A stretch of 64,000 nucleotides of DNA from Silene conica. Lineage: Eukaryota; Streptophyta; Magnoliopsida; Caryophyllales; Caryophyllaceae. The position numbers were made by a program, and so were the translations under genes. The DNA is taken from contig CM055311.2 of NCBI GenBank assembly GCA_029255685.2, positions 55,077,048 through 55,141,047 on the forward strand. The letters are read 5' to 3'. Below the pieces are notes generated by a model. That model was not told where the DNA came from and ran no database searches. It saw nothing but the letters and a program-made list of their open reading frames with translations. This document shows positions 13,005 through 24,837 of the stretch, piece by piece. Every line of letters starts with the position of its first letter. Position 1 is the stretch's first letter.

Positions 13005-13235
13005 TGATAAAACTGTAAACCCCCATTAATAGAACCTTGAGCTTAGTTCTTAAACACACGGACAAAATTAAATGTTTGCATATTATTGAATAATTATGTA
13101 AGATATTTACATCTTTTTATATACAAGAGTTTGTTAGATAAGCCAACCGTCTAACTAATTCTGTTAGAGGTATAACTAATTCTGTTAGTTAGTTATGCTG
13201 AGTTGGCAAGTTTCCACGCAGCTATATATCTAACA
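13005..13235 (-). repeat. Copia 3' LTR
   Basis: It is 231 bp and aligns with 20816..21067 apart from about 11 substitutions and one missing 21-bp unit. Confidence 0.92.
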
Positions 13236-14616
13236 TCCCCTCAAGTGGGACTTGGTGAAGAATCAATAAGGCCCAAGTTGGATACAAAATGAAAATGTTG
13301 TTGTTCACCCAAAGCCTTTGTAAAGACGTCTGCAATCTAGGATTGGCTGGAAACATGAGTAGTTTTGATCAAGCCTTCTTGAATTATTTCTCTGATATAA
13401 TGGCAATCTAGCTTGAGATGTTTCGTGCGCTCGTGAAAGATTGGATTAGCAGCGATGTGCTGGGCAACTTTGTTATCACAATGCAAAAGGATTGGTAAGA
13501 AAACAGGAACATGTAATTCTTTGAGAAGTTCATTGATCCATACCAATTCACTAGAGGTTTGGCTCATGCTACGATATTTTGATTCTGCTGAGGACTTGCT
13601 AACTGTAGCTTGCATTTTAGTCTTCCAAGAGATAAGGGAATTGCCCAGAAAAACACAATAACCAGTCAAAGAACGCCCTGTGTAGGCACATGTGCCCCAA
13701 TCAGCATCACAGTACCCTGTAACTGTGAGATCTGTTGATGAAGAATAGAATAACCAAAGGTTAATTGTTCCTTTCAAATATCGTATAAGATGAAGTGTTG
13801 CCTGAAGATGAGGAACACGGGGTTGAGCCAAGAATTGACTCAATTGCTGTACACTGTAAGACACATCAGGTCTAGTGAGATTGAGATATAACAGCCTGCC
13901 AATAAGTCTTCTGTATACATCAGCCTTGTAAAACCCCTCGCGAAAGCGGAAATAGTAAACATACAAAGTACTAAAAATGCAGCGGAATTAAAACTGAAAA
14001 CTGAAACTGATATAAACAAAAATAGATAAGTATAACAGTTCTAAGTACTGAAACAAAATATATACAACAGCCTGGGATGGCACATCCCTACAGGCGCTCA
14101 AGAACTGAAATGTAAATCTAAAGTCTAGCTAACGTAAATGTGTAAGTCAATCGATGAAGGATCATCGCTCGCTAGCTCCATGCAACCCTCTGCCAACCAC
14201 CTGTCATGTACCTACATACATGTAAACATGTACGCCACAATCAGTGGGGAGTGACTAGAGTTCTCCTAGCCACCTTTTGTAACGACACGTAACACATAAA
14301 CATACAATATACTCCAACATATACATAACATGTGAAGCATATAAATCACAATATCTAAATCTCATATCATCATGCAATTATTATGCAAGGCTCTCAACCA
14401 ACTTCGGAAACTATTTGAAAGGGGAGCCGGTTTCCCTTCCGGTTGCCCGGCCGGGGGGTCTTTCAGTCCAAACTATTTACGAAACTGACTAAAGAGTCAT
14501 CCAATGCCTTGGATGAACAAAGCCATAAACAAGGTACTATAATCATCACTATCATCATGCATATCTGACACTGTACCAACTCTAGGCAAGCAGATATAAA
14601 ACAATAAGTATAAAGG

Positions 14617-15160
14617 TTCAGCGGTCAACTTAAGACATAACCTAGATACTAAAACACTTTTACAATCAAGGACTCAGAGGCCAACTTAAGGCATAGACCT
14701 TGATATCAATAAACACAAGTAATGGGTCCAGAGGTGAACTTAACACATATCCCACTACCAAAACAATAAAGGGTCCAGAGGTGAAATTAACACATATCCC
14801 TATACACACTCAGTAATGGGTCCAGAGGTGAACTTAACACATATCCCACTACAAACAAATGTCGGGTCCAGAGGTGAACTTAACACATATCCCAACATAC
14901 ATCCACAAGCAATGGGTCCAGAGGTGAACTTAACACATATCCCACTGCTACAACCAAGTATTGGGTCCAGAGGTGAACTTAACACATATCCCAATACACA
15001 GCTATCGCACACCGGGTCCAGAGGTGAACTTAACACATATCCTGACACGCCACAAGCAAAACACGTAATGGGTCCAGAGGTGAACTTAACACATATCCCA
15101 TCACGCGACATACAACTCACGTGTTAAGCTCAGAGGTCAGCTTAAGCCATACCTTAACAC
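14617..15160. repeat. ~50-bp tandem array inside the solo LTR
   Basis: About eleven units share GGGTCCAGAGGTGAACTTAA followed by CACATATCCCA and a variable spacer. The outermost units are the most diverged. Both strands happen to be open here because the repeat lacks stops, so no coding function is claimed. Confidence 0.88.
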
Positions 15161-15439
15161 GCATCAACCAATAACATCCAAAGATAGAAACTAGCCTATA
15201 GTTCTAACTTCTTAAACCACTAAACAACACTTAATTGACCCCGGGAACTAAGTTGAGGGAGAGCCGGTTTCCCTTTCGGTTGCCCGACCGGGGGGTCTCT
15301 ATCCTCTCTCCATTCCCGAACCCAATATAGTGTCGCCCATCCTCCGGGGACCTCAAACACACATAATAGGTACACGGAACGAATCTCAAACAAAACCGAT
15401 TAACCGTTTGAAAGTCATAAACCAATTAGTGAGAACAGG

Positions 15440-15833
15440 GGTTCTCAGCCGGTCCTGGACCGTCTGCCGGTCCACCGGCTGGGAGTCCCTTCCCATGCCT
15501 TAACCAAAATTAGCCAAACAATGAGAAGAGGCTCTCAGCCGGTGGACCGTCCGCCGGCCAGCCGGCTGGGAGTCTCTTCCCAATACCTTTCTTCAAAACC
15601 CAAAACAACCAGGAGAGACTCTCAGCCGGTGGACCGGCTGCCGGTCTGCCGGCTGGGAGTCCTTTTCTAAGTCTTTACAAAAATTCCCAAAAACCAAAGA
15701 GGGATTCTGAGCCGGTCGACCGGCGGCCGACCTGCCGGCTCAGAATCCTCCCTCAGACTTATCAATCGCAAAATACACAACTATGACTCTAAGCCGGCCG
15801 ACCGGCTGTCGGTCAGCCTACCGGCTCAGAGCC
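15440..15833. repeat. Five tandem GC-rich hairpins in the solo LTR
   Basis: Inverted repeats at 15440..15488, 15525..15579, 15617..15661, 15702..15748 and 15785..15833 have 11-18-bp stems built on AGCCGG / CCGGCT with loops that contain further CCGG palindromes. The spacing is about 85-90 bp. Stem bases differ between copies but pairing is kept: for instance CTCA/TGGG in copy 3 becomes CTGA/TCAG in copy 4. Confidence 0.85.
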
Positions 15834-18800
15834 CCCTGTACGCAAAATCGCCATTTCCTAAAACATTCAAATCTTCTCAAATCGATTCTAAACTTCTAAA
15901 ATCACAACATCCAAAGATTACCCAGCATATGTAAGTCCCAAATACATCAAAAGCAAGTATTAAACAACACAATAAAGCCTCAACAAGATCATCCTTTGTA
16001 TTCGTCTTAAGCGCATAAAATCTAAAATTTCATCATCTAGGCAATTATAACACAATTCAAGCATGTGAAAGTCTTTCTTATGTAATCCGAGCATGTTACT
16101 AACTCCCAACAACATTCATAACATGAAGAATCAGAAACTACAATCATCTTAAGCAAGAAAAGTGCTAATATTACAAATAAGGCCGAGTTTCTCATAGTTG
16201 TCACCTTTACTTAGTGAAACCTTCGAGATCTTGTTCAATAATCACCAAGTCCTCTTCCGGCTAACACAAACACCGCCTAAAACAATAAAACATCACCACT
16301 ATTCACGAATTTCGAAACTACAAGAGCAGGCCGAAATTTTGACGGAAAGATTATGAGATAAAACTTACCTAGAAATAAGGAGGGCGAGAAGAGGAATCCG
16401 TGGCCGCGAAAATTGTCTCAATCGGATAAGAAACAAAGATTCTATGAGCATTTTAAGATTGAAGGAGAAGTTCATAAAAATGGTGTTTGATGTTATGTTT
16501 ACAATCTGAAAAATGAAATGAAGGAGGGAGGTAGAGGATGGTGGGGTTAGGGTTTTGTGAGGAAAAAGAGAGGAAATGGGCCAATTAGCAAGTTAGGCCT
16601 ATAAGACAAGTTTTAAGACGGTTTAAGCTAAGAACACCGACTTAAGGTCACTATAAACTTAAGACGATATAAATGTTTTCGGACTATGAAATTAAATTGC
16701 TAAAAAGTAAATTACGCAATTAAATAAAATCTTATTTAAATCCTTTAAATATTCTCACATAAATTAATCAGTTATTTAAATGAAATACCAAGAATTACGA
16801 AATATAAATTATTTCTCGAACTTGAACTTAAAATCTTTAAATTTCAAAGTCCCGAAATATTGGGATGTTACAAGCCTGTTCCAAGATCTCTCCTTCATCA
16901 CTAGTAAGTCTGAGACCTCGTGGTAGAGGAAACTTAGCAGGTTTACAGTCCTCCATTTGACTGTCTCTTAGGATGTCTAGGATATATTTGCGTTGGTTGA
17001 GCAGAATCCCAGATGAGGATCTAGCAACTTCAATACCCAAAAAGTATCTCAATGCACTTAGATCTTTGATTGTAAATGCCTTGTCAAGAAGGTGTTTGAT
17101 GGATGCAATATGCGACTCATTGTCGCCCGTCACCAATAAATCATCTACATAGACAACAATGATTGTGAAATTCCCTTGATCATCACCTTTGGTAACAAGG
17201 AATAGTCAGATTTCGCTTGTATGAACCCTTGTTTGAGCAGAAATTTTGACAATTCAATGTTCCATTTACGAGAGGCTTGTTTGAGGCCATACAAAGAGCG
17301 TTTTAATAGACAAACATCATCCTTGTTACCAGCTGTGTAGCCTTCTGGTTTCTGCATATAGACTTCCTCTTCTAAACAGCCATGAAGGAGTGCATTGTTT
17401 ATATCTAGTTGATGCAATTGTCATCCTCGTGTTGCAGCCAAAGCAATCAGCACTCTCACAGTAGTCAGTTTGGCAACAGGGCTGAATGTATGTTTGTAAT
17501 CTTTGCCTTCAATCTAACTGTAACCCTTGGCTACAAGTCTTGCCTTATAACGTTCAACAGTGCCATTGGGATTAAATTTTATCTTGAACACCTATTTGGC
17601 ACCAATTGCCTTCTTTCCAGTAGGTAGAGGAGTAAGCAACCAAGTTTCGTTTTCCTCTAATGCCAAGAGTTCTTTCTTCATGGCATCCTGCCACTGAGGG
17701 TCTCTGCTTGCTTGAGCATAAGTGGGGGGTTCATATAGAGACAATACATTTTAGAAAGAATGTTGGAAATCCTCTGAATAACCATGAAGATTAATGTTTG
17801 TGGCAGTGATATTATCATCAGGAGGATTAGTAGCAGGAGCAACATCTGATGTCACAATCTGCAGAATGGAAGGAGGCAACCCTTTGTAGATATACCCTTG
17901 CAGCCTGGTAGATAAGGACTTAGGTCTTTGGGACTTTCTTGGAGCATTCTGAGCAATGGAATTACTAGATTGTTGAACTGTTTCATTAGGAAGATTAGTG
18001 TGATTAGTATTATGTGAAATATTATCAGAAATAGAAGTATTATTTGTGAGGATTGTAGTTGGAGAATGATTATTATGTGGTATAGTATTATTATTATCAA
18101 TGGAAGTATAAAGGCATTCATCAGTATCTGGATTACCAGTAGTATCAATATATTGCAGCTTATTTGGCTCCTGAATGAACTTTGGTTCCATTGTCTGCTG
18201 GTAACCAGGTTTATAAGGGAATATGGTTTCTCGAAAAAGTACATCCCTACTTAGAATGATCTTGTGGTTATCTAAGTTATAGAGTATATACCCTTTCTAT
18301 CCAAAAGGGTATCCCAACATAATACACCTTATAGCCCTTTGATCAAACTTATCCGTCCCTTTATAAGAGGCATAACATAAGCATCCAATAACCTTCAAGT
18401 GAGTGTAATCAGGGAGCTTTCCAAACAAAGCCTCATGAGGCGTCTTCCACTGCAAGGTAGCAGTGGGCATGAGATTTATAAGATGGGTTGCAGCAAGAAT
18501 CAATTCTCCCCAAAATCTCTTGGGCAAATGACTTTGTATTCTTAAGGCCCTTGCTGTTTCTAGCAAATGACGATGCTTCCTCTAAACCTTCTCATTTTGT
18601 TGTGGGTTACTAGGAATGGATCGTTGATGAACAATCCCATGGACAGATAATAGTTTGTTGCATTCTTGCTGAATTATTTCACCACCATTATCACTTCTAA
18701 TGTGTTTAATGGTGGTATTAAAATGATTCTTGACATAAGCCATAAAATGAATAAAAGTTTCAGAGAGGTTTTGTTTGTTTTTCAAAAGAATAGTCCATGT

Positions 18801-20815
18801 GATTCTAGTAAAATCATCAACAATGGTGAAAAATAAGAATGACCACCTAATGACTTTTGTCTGTAAGGCCCCCACAAATCTACATGTATCATTTCAAAAG
18901 GAGAATGAGTAATAATAGTGCAGCTGATAAGAAATGCATTTTATGATGTTTAGCAAGCACACAAGTTTCACAATGAAATTGCTTTTTTTATTAGAGATAG
19001 AACTAGGCATTACATGCTGAATAACATTGAGGGAAGAGTGACCTAGTCTACTATGAAATAACAGTACATCATCACTAATCACAGCAACAGACATAAGAGT
19101 ACTGTTATATTTATTCGAGACATTAAGTAATGCTCCATGACTTGTATGTGATTGGTATATACCAGTGTTTCTCCATCCAGTACAGAGCACCTCCTCAGTG
19201 GCAGGGTCCTGTATGGTACAATCAGTAGGAGTGAAATTAGCTTGAAGGTTTTTGGTAGATAAAAGTCTCCCTAATGACAAAAGATTGTGTTTGAAATCAG
19301 GAAGATAAAACACATCAGAAATGTTGAGTTTGTCAGTCAATTGAATGTCTCATATGTACTCAACCAATTTCACCTGGCCATCTGGTAGAGTTATTGCAAT
19401 AGGCCTTTTCAAATGTCTATGACTTAAAAACAGATTGAAATCATAAGTCATATGATTGGAAGCACCAGAATCAATGATCCAGGTATGATCAGATGCATGA
19501 GTGGCTTGTAAAACAGTGGATGCTAGAGAGATACCTGCCAAATTAGTCGCAGGAGCATCACTGGCATGCTGAGTTTGCATTCTGAGAAGTTCTTTGGCAA
19601 CAGCCTGAACAAAAGAGGGATCAGGAGCATCCACTATAGAGTTTGCTGTAGGTTGACGTTCAGCAGAAACTTCACAGGGAGTATCATCTTCATACTGAAC
19701 TTCTTCAACATGTGCATCAAATCATCTTCCACTACCAGGACCACTAGGACCAGCAGACCGTCCTCTGCCCTTGCCTCGTCCTTGAGAGCCATACCAACAG
19801 TAAGCAAGAGTATGACCATATTTCTAACATCGTTCACAATAGTAAACGACCTTCTGCTTCTTGCCATCCCTACGCCAAACATTTGAAACATCATGTCCTC
19901 CTATATTTGGAGATGAATTTGGAACAGTTTTGCAATTGTATTGTGTAGCAGCCATTGCTACTCCATCCAAATCAACTTTAGGATCAACCTCAGTAATTTG
20001 CTTTTGCATTTCAACTTGATTCACCTTTGCAAAAGCTTGGTTTACAGAAGGTAAAGGATCCGGAGCAAGAATGTGACTCCTAATTTGATCATACTTGTTG
20101 TCAAGTCCCATAAGAAAGGCAATCAAATTATGTTGATTGTCTCGTGCTACAATGCGCTTTAATAATTGACAAGTACAATAGTATCACATGTACAGTCAGG
20201 CAGAGGATCAATTGAACGAAGATCTTCCCAAACAGACTTCAATTTGGCATAATATTCAGCAACAAAATCAGTACCTTGAGAAAGTTGTGTCATCTCTTTG
20301 CGAAGCTTTTAAAGATGAGGACCATTTGATTGATTGTACCTCTCATTCAATTGCTCCCAAATTTGCTTCGAAGATGTCACGTAATTGAAAGTGCAAGATA
20401 TTTTCTCACTCAACGAGAATTGAATCCAACGCATGACAGTGTAACTTGTCCTAATCCAATCACCATGAGTAGCATGATTATGAGCAGGTTCTGGAACACC
20501 GCCATTGATGAAACCGAGCTTGTTTTTAGAAATTAGAGCAATCCGCATGTTTCTTGACCAATGCAGGAAATTCTGGCCATCGAATACATGAGGAACAATT
20601 TTTAGAAGAGATTGATCTCTATTTGTGAGATGTAAAGGATTTTTGTAAACAGAATCAGAACTTGCAGTAGACATTGTGTAAAGAGATGATTAACGCAGCG
20701 GAAAATTTGATTTGTGATTTGTTTGTGGAAATGCTGAAAAGAAAGAACAGATCAATTTATCTGTTGAAAAAGAATGAAAAAATTTCACAGAATCAATGTT
20801 CTGGCGATTATACCA

Positions 20816-21067
20816 TGATAAAACTGTAAACCTCCATTAATGGAACCTTGAGCTTAGCTCTTGAACACACAGACAAAATTAAATGTTTGTATATTATTGA
20901 ATAATCATGTAAGATATTTACATCTCTTTATATACAAGAGTTTGTTAGATAAGCCAACTGTCTAACTAATTCTGTTAGAGGTATAACTAATTCTGTTAGA
21001 GGTATAACTAATTCTGTTAGTTAGTTATGCTGAGTTGGCAAGCTTCCACGCAGCTATATATCCAACA
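20816..21067 (-). repeat. Copia 5' LTR
   Basis: It is 252 bp. The extra length over the other LTR is a tandem copy of a unit containing AACTAATTCTGTTAGAGG. Confidence 0.92.
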
Positions 21068-21664
21068 ATAATGTCCCGTGTCGCTTTTTATTTCGCTTTT
21101 ATACTCATTTATCCATATTAACTATTCCCTCCACACACCTAACATCTTCCAATTTCCCTTATTTGGCAACACATCTATCTTCTTCCCATTTCTCAACTTT
21201 CCTTATTTGGTCATTTAAATGACCATATGGTCCTTAGGCACATTTAATATTTATAACATATGTCATTCCCTTATGGGGACAATTTTTTTTGGATTAGAAC
21301 AATTAGACTAAACTAATTCCCTCTAGCCCATTTAACATTACTAATTGTTCCCTCCTTTTTTACCCAAACACAAAATCTCCCTCCAAATATATTTGCCCAA
21401 CCCAAAATATTCCCAAAATTGGATCCATGTCCAAAAATGGCGATCCTCCGTATAAACCCCAAACCCATCCTCCGTATAAAACCCATCTAACCCTTATTCC
21501 TTCAAACCCTAACTCCCTTAATCAGACAATCCGCCTCTGTCTAGAACATTCCGCCTTCATACTCTTCTCCTCTTCTTCCTGTCAAACCCAAACTCCTTCA
21601 AATCCTGACTCCTTCTTCTCTAACGCTCTTTTTCTTTCTTCTGCTTAACTCTTTGCTTCCTTTC

Positions 21665-24600
21665 ATGGATTCTCCAAAAAATGGGTCGAAAAAAGAGATC
21701 ATTTTACATTATTCTGTGTTGCATGGGTATGTTGTGCCTGATTCGGAGGACAGTTTCGACGATTTAGCTGTAATTGATTCCACGGGTTTAGTTTCTTGTC
21801 CATTTACGAAGATCCCTTATGATAAGGAACTCGTCGATTCTCATTATTTGGAAGAGTCCTTGAAGAAGAAGGTATGATTCTCTCTATTTGAGTTTTTAAT
21901 CAAATAAATTAGGTATATTTCTGGGTATTTTATCACATTTGGTAAATCGGGTTTGGGTTAGGGGTTTTTAACACATCTACGGTTCTGGGTTCGGGTTCTG
22001 GGTTCGGGATTAGGGTTCGGGTTCTGGGTTCGGATTAGGGTTCTGGATTCGGGTTAGGGTTTGCATGTTTAGGGTTTTTGGTTGGTCGGGTTTGGGTTTA
22101 GGGTTTCTGGGTATTTTTATCACATTTGGTTCGGGTTTGCATGTAATTTTACCCTCGGGTTCTACGTTCGGATTAGGGTTATGGGTATTTTGTTCGTCGG
22201 GTTCTGGGTTCGGGTTAATTTTGTTCGTCGGGTTTTCGCCATTGATTAATTTATGGGCATTGATTAATTTATGGGTATTGGTTAATTTTTATGGGCAATG
22301 ATTAATTTTCCTGTGTTTTTTTTGTTTACATGGAAGGAGGGGAAGAGAAAGAAGACGGTGGACTGTTGTGAAGGAAGTTGCAGTAAAGAAGAAGAGGAAG
22401 ATGTAAGGGTGAAGAAGGGTAAACAAGAAGTTGAAGAGGATGATATTGATATTTGCAATTATATGTTGGTACTTATGTGTCCGTTATATAAAACTATGCA
22501 TTGCTACAAAAGTAAGTGAAATGTAAGACAATGGTAGTGGTGTTACTGTCTGGAACAATTGTTTCTTTCTTCTTTCTTTCTCTGACAATTTTTTTATGGT
22601 TGTGTTTTTACTGTCTGCTGGTTGTTTATGCCTTCTTTCTTTCTCTGACAATTTTTTGATGGTGGTGGTGTTACTGTCTGGAACGGTTATTTTTGTCTTC
22701 TTTCTTTCTTTCTCCAATAATAATAGTCTGCCTGCTGGAATATTGTGTTGGATATAATTACATATCCATTGTCTATGAGAGCTCAGTGATGAAATTGCTT
22801 AGTGCTATGAGAGCTTTGTTGCCTTAAGTGTTGCCTATGTTACTTTTATATGTCATTTATTTTCTGAACATATTCATTGTCTATAGGAGCTCAGTGATGA
22901 AATTGTTTAGTGTTATGAGAGCTTTGTTGCCTTAAGTGTTGTCTATGTTACTTATATATGTCTTCTGTGATAAGGATTCCACCATGCTGTTTTCCAGACT
23001 TGTTACAGTAGAATGTATGAGTTGTTTATGTAGGACGCCTATCAATGGCCACCACAACTTGTTATTTTCTGTAACTACTCTTGTTATTAGCATGGTTTTA
23101 GGAGACCTTTTCTTAGATACCTTAGCTCGATGATAAAATTGCATATTGCTTTGAGAGCTTCATTTTTTCATATCAAAACAATCTGAACTTCATTACATTG
23201 CATATGAAATGTTTATAATTTAACCATTCTTTATGAAGAATGTTTCCAAAATAAACAACCTTGCCTACATCATTACATTTAGAATGTTAACATTTGATGA
23301 CTTAATGTTAATGGTACAAAAAGTGCTTCTACATCAGCACCCTTGCCTGCATCATTTAGTAGATGTAAACATTCAATTACAACATCTTCATCTGCCTCTA
23401 AATTTCTTGGTAAATTCCAGCAGTTCTTTGTGCTTTTTTCCCTAAGTGTGGTAACTTGAAATTGTTGTGTCCCTTGTTTTTCATGACCTCCAACATTACT
23501 GCCTGAAAACTTAACCATACATCATTCAAACATAATGCCAATTCTTCATTCCATGCTTCTATAACATTAAAAACTAGGTCGTCTACTATTTTTGCTCTTT
23601 TCCTTATCTGTAATGACTGAATTGATCTGAAAAAACCTAAATCCAACACATTTACATCTGGTAAGTTTGTTGGTTGTTGGCTTATGTTGATGTTGAATTC
23701 ATCTGTTTTTGAAGACATCATGAAATCTGGGTCATTGTCTCTGATATGTGGTTTAACATTGTCTTGTTGAATAACAATGTTCTTGCTCATATTTGTCGGC
23801 CACTTGTTTTTTTATAGCTGGTATAATCTGTGTAATTAACATTTCCTTGATAACTTGTTTGTTGATTGAGTGGATTGACTTGGTCTCTAATGTACCCACT
23901 AGCCTGTTCTTGGAATTTCTTTTGGCTGGATCTTGAAATGTAAATGGAAAAATACCTATCTTGCCATCAAATACCAACGTTCCATTACCATCATATATAG
24001 GCCTAGAAACTGCAGCCATGAACCTGACCTTGGTAAGGAAACTTTTACTTTTGCAGGCTCTATATGGATCCACTTCTTCACTAAGTAGAAACAACTTGGC
24101 TTGATCTTGGGTAATATAGAACCATTTTTCGTCGATATGAATAATGTTATACATTTCTTTAAACTTTAAAGAACATGATATCCTATCGTACTGCAACTTT
24201 GAGAGAGCAAAATGTAACCTATTGAACTGATTTTCTTCTTTTAATAACGGTTTTAATGCTGAAGTATGACTCCTTATTTTTCCTTGTTTAACCCAGTTTG
24301 CAATAGTAGTTGCTCAAACTCCGATTGCCTTGCTAAAAGTAGCCAATGACCCCATGTCCCCTTTTGGTGTGACTAATATTTTGTCAATTGGTACTACCAT
24401 AGTAGGCATTCCTTTCTTTCCCTTTATCTTTGACTTCAGTTGTATGTCTTCACCATTTTCCCTTTGTCTCTTTGCAACCCTCCATATTTCAAAGATAGTC
24501 CTTCTGTCGACATTAAACTTTGCAGCCATTTTCTGCATTTCACCCCCTTTGTGGTTTGCATTGATTACGTTTTCAAAAAGAGTACAAACAATTTTATGTC

Positions 24601-24837
24601 GTTCTTCATTCGTAAGGTTTGGTTTATGCATTTTTATTATGGAATGAACAAGTAAGACTTCTTATCGTTTTATTTATGTTGTTTATATTATTATTGTTGT
24701 TATTTTTGAGTGCAGTTCCTTGGCCAACATTCAAAAAAAGAGTGGAAATGATGAAGGAAACTCAAAAGAGAGAAGAAATAAGGAAAGAAAACAAAGAAGC
24801 TGAAAACAGAGAAGAAATGAAGAAGGAAGACCTGTAA
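21665..24837 (+). CDS. Hypothetical charged protein, possible three-exon gene
   Basis: A consistent model is 21665..21871, 22337..22511, 24716..24837: 504 nt, 167 residues, TAA stop. Borders are AAG|GTATGA, GGAAG|GAGG, AAAA|GTAAGT (an optimal donor) and TGCAG|TT, and the reading phase is kept (0, then 1). The N-terminal part (MDSPKNGSKK, then HGYVVPDSEDSFDD) is not Lys/Glu-biased, while the second and third exons are rich in Lys and Glu, and the C-terminus is probably helical. I do not recognise a family. A TATAAAA lies at about 21474. Intron 2 holds a broken mariner transposase in antisense, and a CACTA element begins 13 bp after the stop. It could be a decaying gene or a chance splice pattern. 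Confidence 0.4.
21985..22240. repeat. Degenerate GGGTT(C/A)GG-type repeats, telomere-like
   Basis: Many irregular copies of GGGTTCGG, GGTTCTGG and TTAGGG/TTTAGGG occur in the first intron of the hypothetical gene. They resemble degenerated plant telomere repeats but have no constant period. Confidence 0.55.
22560..22960. repeat. Two short tandem duplications
   Basis: Phrases with CTTTCTTTCTCTGACAATTT recur at about 22570 and 22634. A ~120-bp unit with CATTGTCTAT, AGGAGCTCAGTGATGAAATT and GCCTTAAGTGTTG is duplicated at about 22770 and 22875. Confidence 0.6.
23401..24631 (-). pseudogene. Plant mariner-like transposase (DD39D), broken
   Basis: The translation has the N-terminal helix-turn-helix domain (MHKPNLTNEERHKI; FNVDRRTIFEIW), then the catalytic residues: first Asp in HIDEKWFY, second in QQDNVKPH, third in NVLDLGFF, with exactly 39 residues between the second and third, the plant mariner (MLE) spacing. 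There is one in-frame stop (near 24315) and one frameshift (near 23785). Terminal inverted repeats and a TA duplication were not found. Its position antisense in an intron suggests an old insertion. Confidence 0.88.

Larger units (their letters stand above)
13927..16872 (-). mobile_element. Solo LTR (~2.9 kb), Tekay-like, nested in copia
   Basis: The insertion begins TGTAAAACCCC and ends GGGATGTTACA. It is flanked by AGCCT on both sides (13922..13926 and 16873..16877) and splits the copia frame so that the two halves rejoin exactly. There are no internal direct LTR copies and no coding domain, so a solo LTR is the simplest reading. Read on the minus strand it has a pyrimidine-rich leader near 16560 and an intron-like GTAAGT..TTTTAG pair (about 16370 to 16275), as in long LTRs of Tekay/Del-type chromoviruses. 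The strand is inferred from these. Confidence 0.75.
13337..20674 (-). pseudogene. Copia gag-protease-integrase-RT-RNase H polyprotein, broken
   Basis: Domains run in copia order from right to left. Gag starts at 20674 (MSTASSDS). A zinc knuckle near 19830 has a stop codon inside its CX2CX4HX4C motif. Protease DSGASNHM is near 19460. The integrase HHCC region near 18940 is frameshifted. The integrase core has RSDNGGE near 18690. RT contains HQLDINNA near 17405 and the catalytic YVDD near 17145. RNase H has GYCDADWG and a TKHLKLDCHYIRE phrase near 13420. Several stops and frameshifts plus the nested solo LTR between 13927 and 16872 make it inactive. The Gag type recalls the Ale/Retrofit lineages, but that assignment is tentative. 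Confidence 0.9.
13000..21072 (-). mobile_element. Ty1/copia LTR retrotransposon, decayed, with 5-bp target duplication
   Basis: LTRs at 13005..13235 (3' LTR) and 20816..21067 (5' LTR) begin and end TG/CA. Both flanks carry ATAAT (13000..13004 and 21068..21072), so the borders are firm. A polypurine tract (GAGGGGA on the minus strand) abuts the 3' LTR. The primer site next to the 5' LTR starts TGGTAT but then departs from the usual initiator-tRNA-Met complement. The LTRs differ at about 11 sites plus a 21-bp unit present in an extra copy in the 5' LTR, so the insertion is not recent. A solo LTR (13927..16872) has landed inside the RT/RNase H region. Confidence 0.92.

Noticed and set aside
14800-15127. 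Overlapping open frames on both strands, 103-106 codons
   Set aside because: They lie wholly in the ~50-bp tandem array and exist because the unit has no stop in those frames.
7556-15160. CRISPR-like arrays
   Set aside because: Units are contiguous tandem repeats without unique spacers, and the DNA is plant nuclear.
17852-18244. Hydrophobic frame overlapping the copia integrase-RT linker
   Set aside because: It is an out-of-frame reading of the Asn-rich copia linker.
21985-22240. Interstitial telomere
   Set aside because: TTTAGGG is present only in scattered degenerate form without a regular 7-bp period.
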